Shown here: piece by piece, positions 62,249 through 64,000 of the stretch
How positions within the stretch are numbered: position 1 is the first letter of the stretch
Layout of the letters: every line of letters starts with the position of its first letter
Origin: Natronococcus sp. CG52
Lineage (GTDB): Archaea > Halobacteriota > Halobacteria > Halobacteriales > Natrialbaceae
Direction: 5' to 3'
Assembly: GCF_023913515.1 (NCBI RefSeq)
Contig: NZ_CP099393.1
Location: 186,001 to 250,000 of the forward strand
DNA: 64,000 bases
Notes under the pieces: model-generated
Seen by the model: the letters and a program-made list of their open reading frames with translations, nothing else
What the model was told of the DNA's origin: nothing
Database searches by the model: none
Program-made: the position numbers and the translations under genes

Positions 62249-63541
62249 ATGGATCTGCTAATCATCGGCTTTCTCTTCCTGGGCGTGTTGCTTCTGTTGT
62301 ACGGAGCTGGCGTTCCCGTCGCAATCGCGATGGGTGTGACCAGCGTTGTCGTGATGGTCTCGCCCTATGGGACCGGCCTCAACCTGGGTGTGATCGCAAA
62401 CCAGATGCTCTATGGCCTCAACACGTTCACCCTACTGGCAATCCCGTTCTACCTATTACTTGGGCGGTTGATGAATCACATCGGGATGACGCGGCGTATC
62501 TTCCGGTTCGCGCAGGCGCTTGTGGGCCAACTGCGCGGCGGCATCGCGCACGTCAACATCGTCGCGAGTATGCTGTTCTCGGGCATGTCGGGACTCGCGG
62601 TCGCTGACGCCGCCGGTCTCGGGCGTGTTGAGTACACCGCAATGCGCGAGAACGGGTACGACAAGCAGCTCTCGCTCGGCGTCACGGGCGGTTCATCCAT
62701 CATTGGACCGATCATTCCCCCGAGTGTTCCGGTTATCATTTACGGCGTGCTTGCGGAGGAGTCGATCGGCGACCTCTTCTTAGCGGGCATCCTCCCAGGA
62801 ATCCTCCTCGGACTGCTCATGATGGTGCTGGTCGTCGTGATCGTTCGCATGAGCGGATACGGGATCGACCAGGTGTTCGAATGGGACGAACTCTGGGAGA
62901 GTTTCAGAGGCGCGTTCCTTGCCCTGTTGACGCCACTCCTCATTATCGGTGGGATTCTCTCCGGCTGGTTTACCGCGACCGAGGCGGGTGCGATTGCGAT
63001 CGTGTACGTCCTCCTCGTCGGCGCTTACTACGGCGAGCTTAACCCTCGCGGACTCCTCCAAGAAATGCGCGACAGTACAGTTGAAACGTTCTCGCTGACG
63101 TTCATCGTCGGCGTCGCCGCGCTGTACGGGCTGGTCGCGGTGCAACTCCAGCTCCCCATCATGATGGCCAACGCGATCACCGACTTCACGACCAACACCA
63201 CCCTCATCATCCTCCTCCTGGTGCTCCTGTTGCTCGTCGTCGGAACGTTCATGGAGACGATCGCAGCGATCTCCATCCTCGTGCCGGTGTTGATGCCCGT
63301 TCTCGAGATCTCTGGGATCGATCCGCTCCACTTCGGGATCGTGATGATCCTCACCCTCATGTTGGGGCTCCTGACGCCCCCGTTCGGCGTCATCCTCTTC
63401 GTCCTCGAGAAAGTGACTGACGCCAGCATCGAGGAGGTAATGAAGGCAGTGCTGCCGTTCTATCTCCCGATCCTAGGTGTGCTCTTCCTCATCATCATCT
63501 TCCCCGAGATCGTGACCATAGTCCCGGAGATAGCGAACTAA
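62249..63541 (+). CDS. dctM: TRAP transporter large permease (DctM)
   Basis: A 430-residue, 12-helix permease with LAIPFYLLLGRLMNHIGMT, GQLRGGIAHVNIVASMLFSG, IGPIIPPSVPVIIYGVLAEE, GWFTATEAGAIAIVYVLLVG and GLLTPPFGVILFVLEKVTD. It begins one base after dctQ. It is as long as the DctM at 34797 and closes a complete TRAP set. More GC-rich at wobble positions than dctP and dctQ before it. Substrate class inferred as sugar acid from context. Confidence 0.95.
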   Translation: MDLLIIGFLFLGVLLLLYGAGVPVAIAMGVTSVVVMVSPYGTGLNLGVIANQMLYGLNTFTLLAIPFYLLLGRLMNHIGMTRRIFRFAQALVGQLRGGIAHVNIVASMLFSGMSGLAVADAAGLGRVEYTAMRENGYDKQLSLGVTGGSSIIGPIIPPSVPVIIYGVLAEESIGDLFLAGILPGILLGLLMMVLVVVIVRMSGYGIDQVFEWDELWESFRGAFLALLTPLLIIGGILSGWFTATEAGAIAIVYVLLVGAYYGELNPRGLLQEMRDSTVETFSLTFIVGVAALYGLVAVQLQLPIMMANAITDFTTNTTLIILLLVLLLLVVGTFMETIAAISILVPVLMPVLEISGIDPLHFGIVMILTLMLGLLTPPFGVILFVLEKVTDASIEEVMKAVLPFYLPILGVLFLIIIFPEIVTIVPEIAN

Positions 63542-63740
63542 CCTCTCCTATCTTCGTCTGCCCCGATTAGGTTATTCCGGTCGACGAACGCATCCGTCTC
63601 TGATCGCCATTCGACCGGTATTACCACTCTCATAACCGATTTTCATTGAACGGCCGACACCCAGTTCGATGGTCGCGGCGCGAATCGAGCGCGAGATGGG
63701 CTACCAGAGTAATTATGAATCTTCGTAAACTGGATTCGGT

Positions 63741-64000
63741 ATGGACCGACTGCTAGTCGTCGTCGATGATTCGGAGACACACCGACAACTCCTCGAGAAG
63801 GCCGGCACGATCGCCGCCGGCGTCGGGTGTGAGTTAGTCGTCCTCGATATCGTTGACGAGAACGAGTTCACGGGTTCAGTCCAACGACAGGCGAATCGTG
63901 GTGGACAGGGTGAATCCTTCGACGAGGTGACGACGAAAGCCGCGGCGAACGCCCAAGAACTCGCCGACGAAGTGCTCGCCGATGAAGACATTGAGTACGA
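63741..64000 (+). CDS. Universal stress protein (UspA), partial, TRAP-associated
   Basis: The first 86 residues of a Usp-fold protein, cut by the window edge. MDRLLVVVDDSETHRQLLEK and ELVVLDIVDENEFTGSVQRQ match the protein at 34245-34691 (MDCALTVVDDTEASRRLL, VVLNVVDADEYEGEVQRK), including the unusual middle helix EDFDDVTDAAKRT/ESFDEVTTKAAAN. A TATA-like element (AGTAATTATG, 63706-63715) suggests its own promoter. Its place right after dctM repeats the arrangement of the second TRAP locus. Confidence 0.85.
   Translation, partial: MDRLLVVVDDSETHRQLLEKAGTIAAGVGCELVVLDIVDENEFTGSVQRQANRGGQGESFDEVTTKAAANAQELADEVLADEDIEY

Noticed and set aside
1-64000. CRISPR array, toxin-antitoxin, defence island or prophage
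   Set aside because: I found no regularly spaced direct repeats, no Cas, restriction, toxin or phage structural genes.

Overview
The window looks like a piece of a haloarchaeal genome, possibly a large plasmid or an accessory island. The proteins are very acidic. The secreted binding proteins carry twin-arginine signals with a lipobox. Many genes have a TATA box 25-35 bases before the start codon and almost no leader. The recognisable transposons are of the kinds found in halophilic archaea. I see no rRNA, complete tRNA, CRISPR array or replication gene. The species cannot be told from this sequence alone; the repeat at 46848-46974 and several IS types recall Natrialba/Haloterrigena-like genomes, but that is from memory.

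Nearly every intact gene fits uptake or breakdown of sugars and sugar acids. There are three TRAP transporter loci: a damaged one at 1-3602 and complete P-Q-M sets at 34797-37986 and 60655-63541. The two complete sets are each followed by a universal stress protein gene. Between them lie four enolase-superfamily dehydratase-like genes, two mannonate dehydratase (UxuA-like) paralogs, Gfo/Idh/MocA, SDR, zinc-ADH, iron-ADH, aldo/keto and 2-hydroxyacid dehydrogenases, two FAH-fold enzymes, two glycerate 2-kinases, an aldehyde dehydrogenase, LutC plus a LutB-LutA fusion, two MFS carriers and two adjacent IclR regulators.

Layout. 1-7080: broken TRAP locus, deleted IS66 element, decayed LarA-like gene, aldo/keto reductase, transducer and IS1595 remnants. 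7083-20085: sugar-acid oxidoreductases, MFS, glycerate kinase, dehydratase, M24 peptidase and an LtnD-like dehydrogenase. 20086-22059: graveyard of at least three transposase types. 22060-25701: tight operon of four-carbon acid sugar kinase (DUF1537), PdxA2-like dehydrogenase and LarA-like racemase/epimerase. 25740-31837: scrap of truncated genes, second glycerate kinase, SDR and an intact IS1595 element. 31837-39597: Fe-ADH, USP and TRAP, dehydratase. 40112-58273: the most intact catabolic block, which could feed pentonate to 2-oxoglutarate (FAH-fold dehydratase plus aldehyde dehydrogenase) and deoxy-sugar acids to pyruvate plus lactate (FAH hydrolase plus LutABC). 58384-63541: UxuA pair and the third TRAP system.

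The most unusual signal is structural. The transposon-derived segments are full of near-perfect inverted repeats (8-18 bp stems, short loops) inside coding sequence. I see them in several unrelated transposase types, and two IS1595 copies keep one hairpin through compensating base changes. The most interesting metabolic lead is the kinase/PdxA2/LarA-like operon, plus a decayed second copy of its LarA-like gene 20 kb away.
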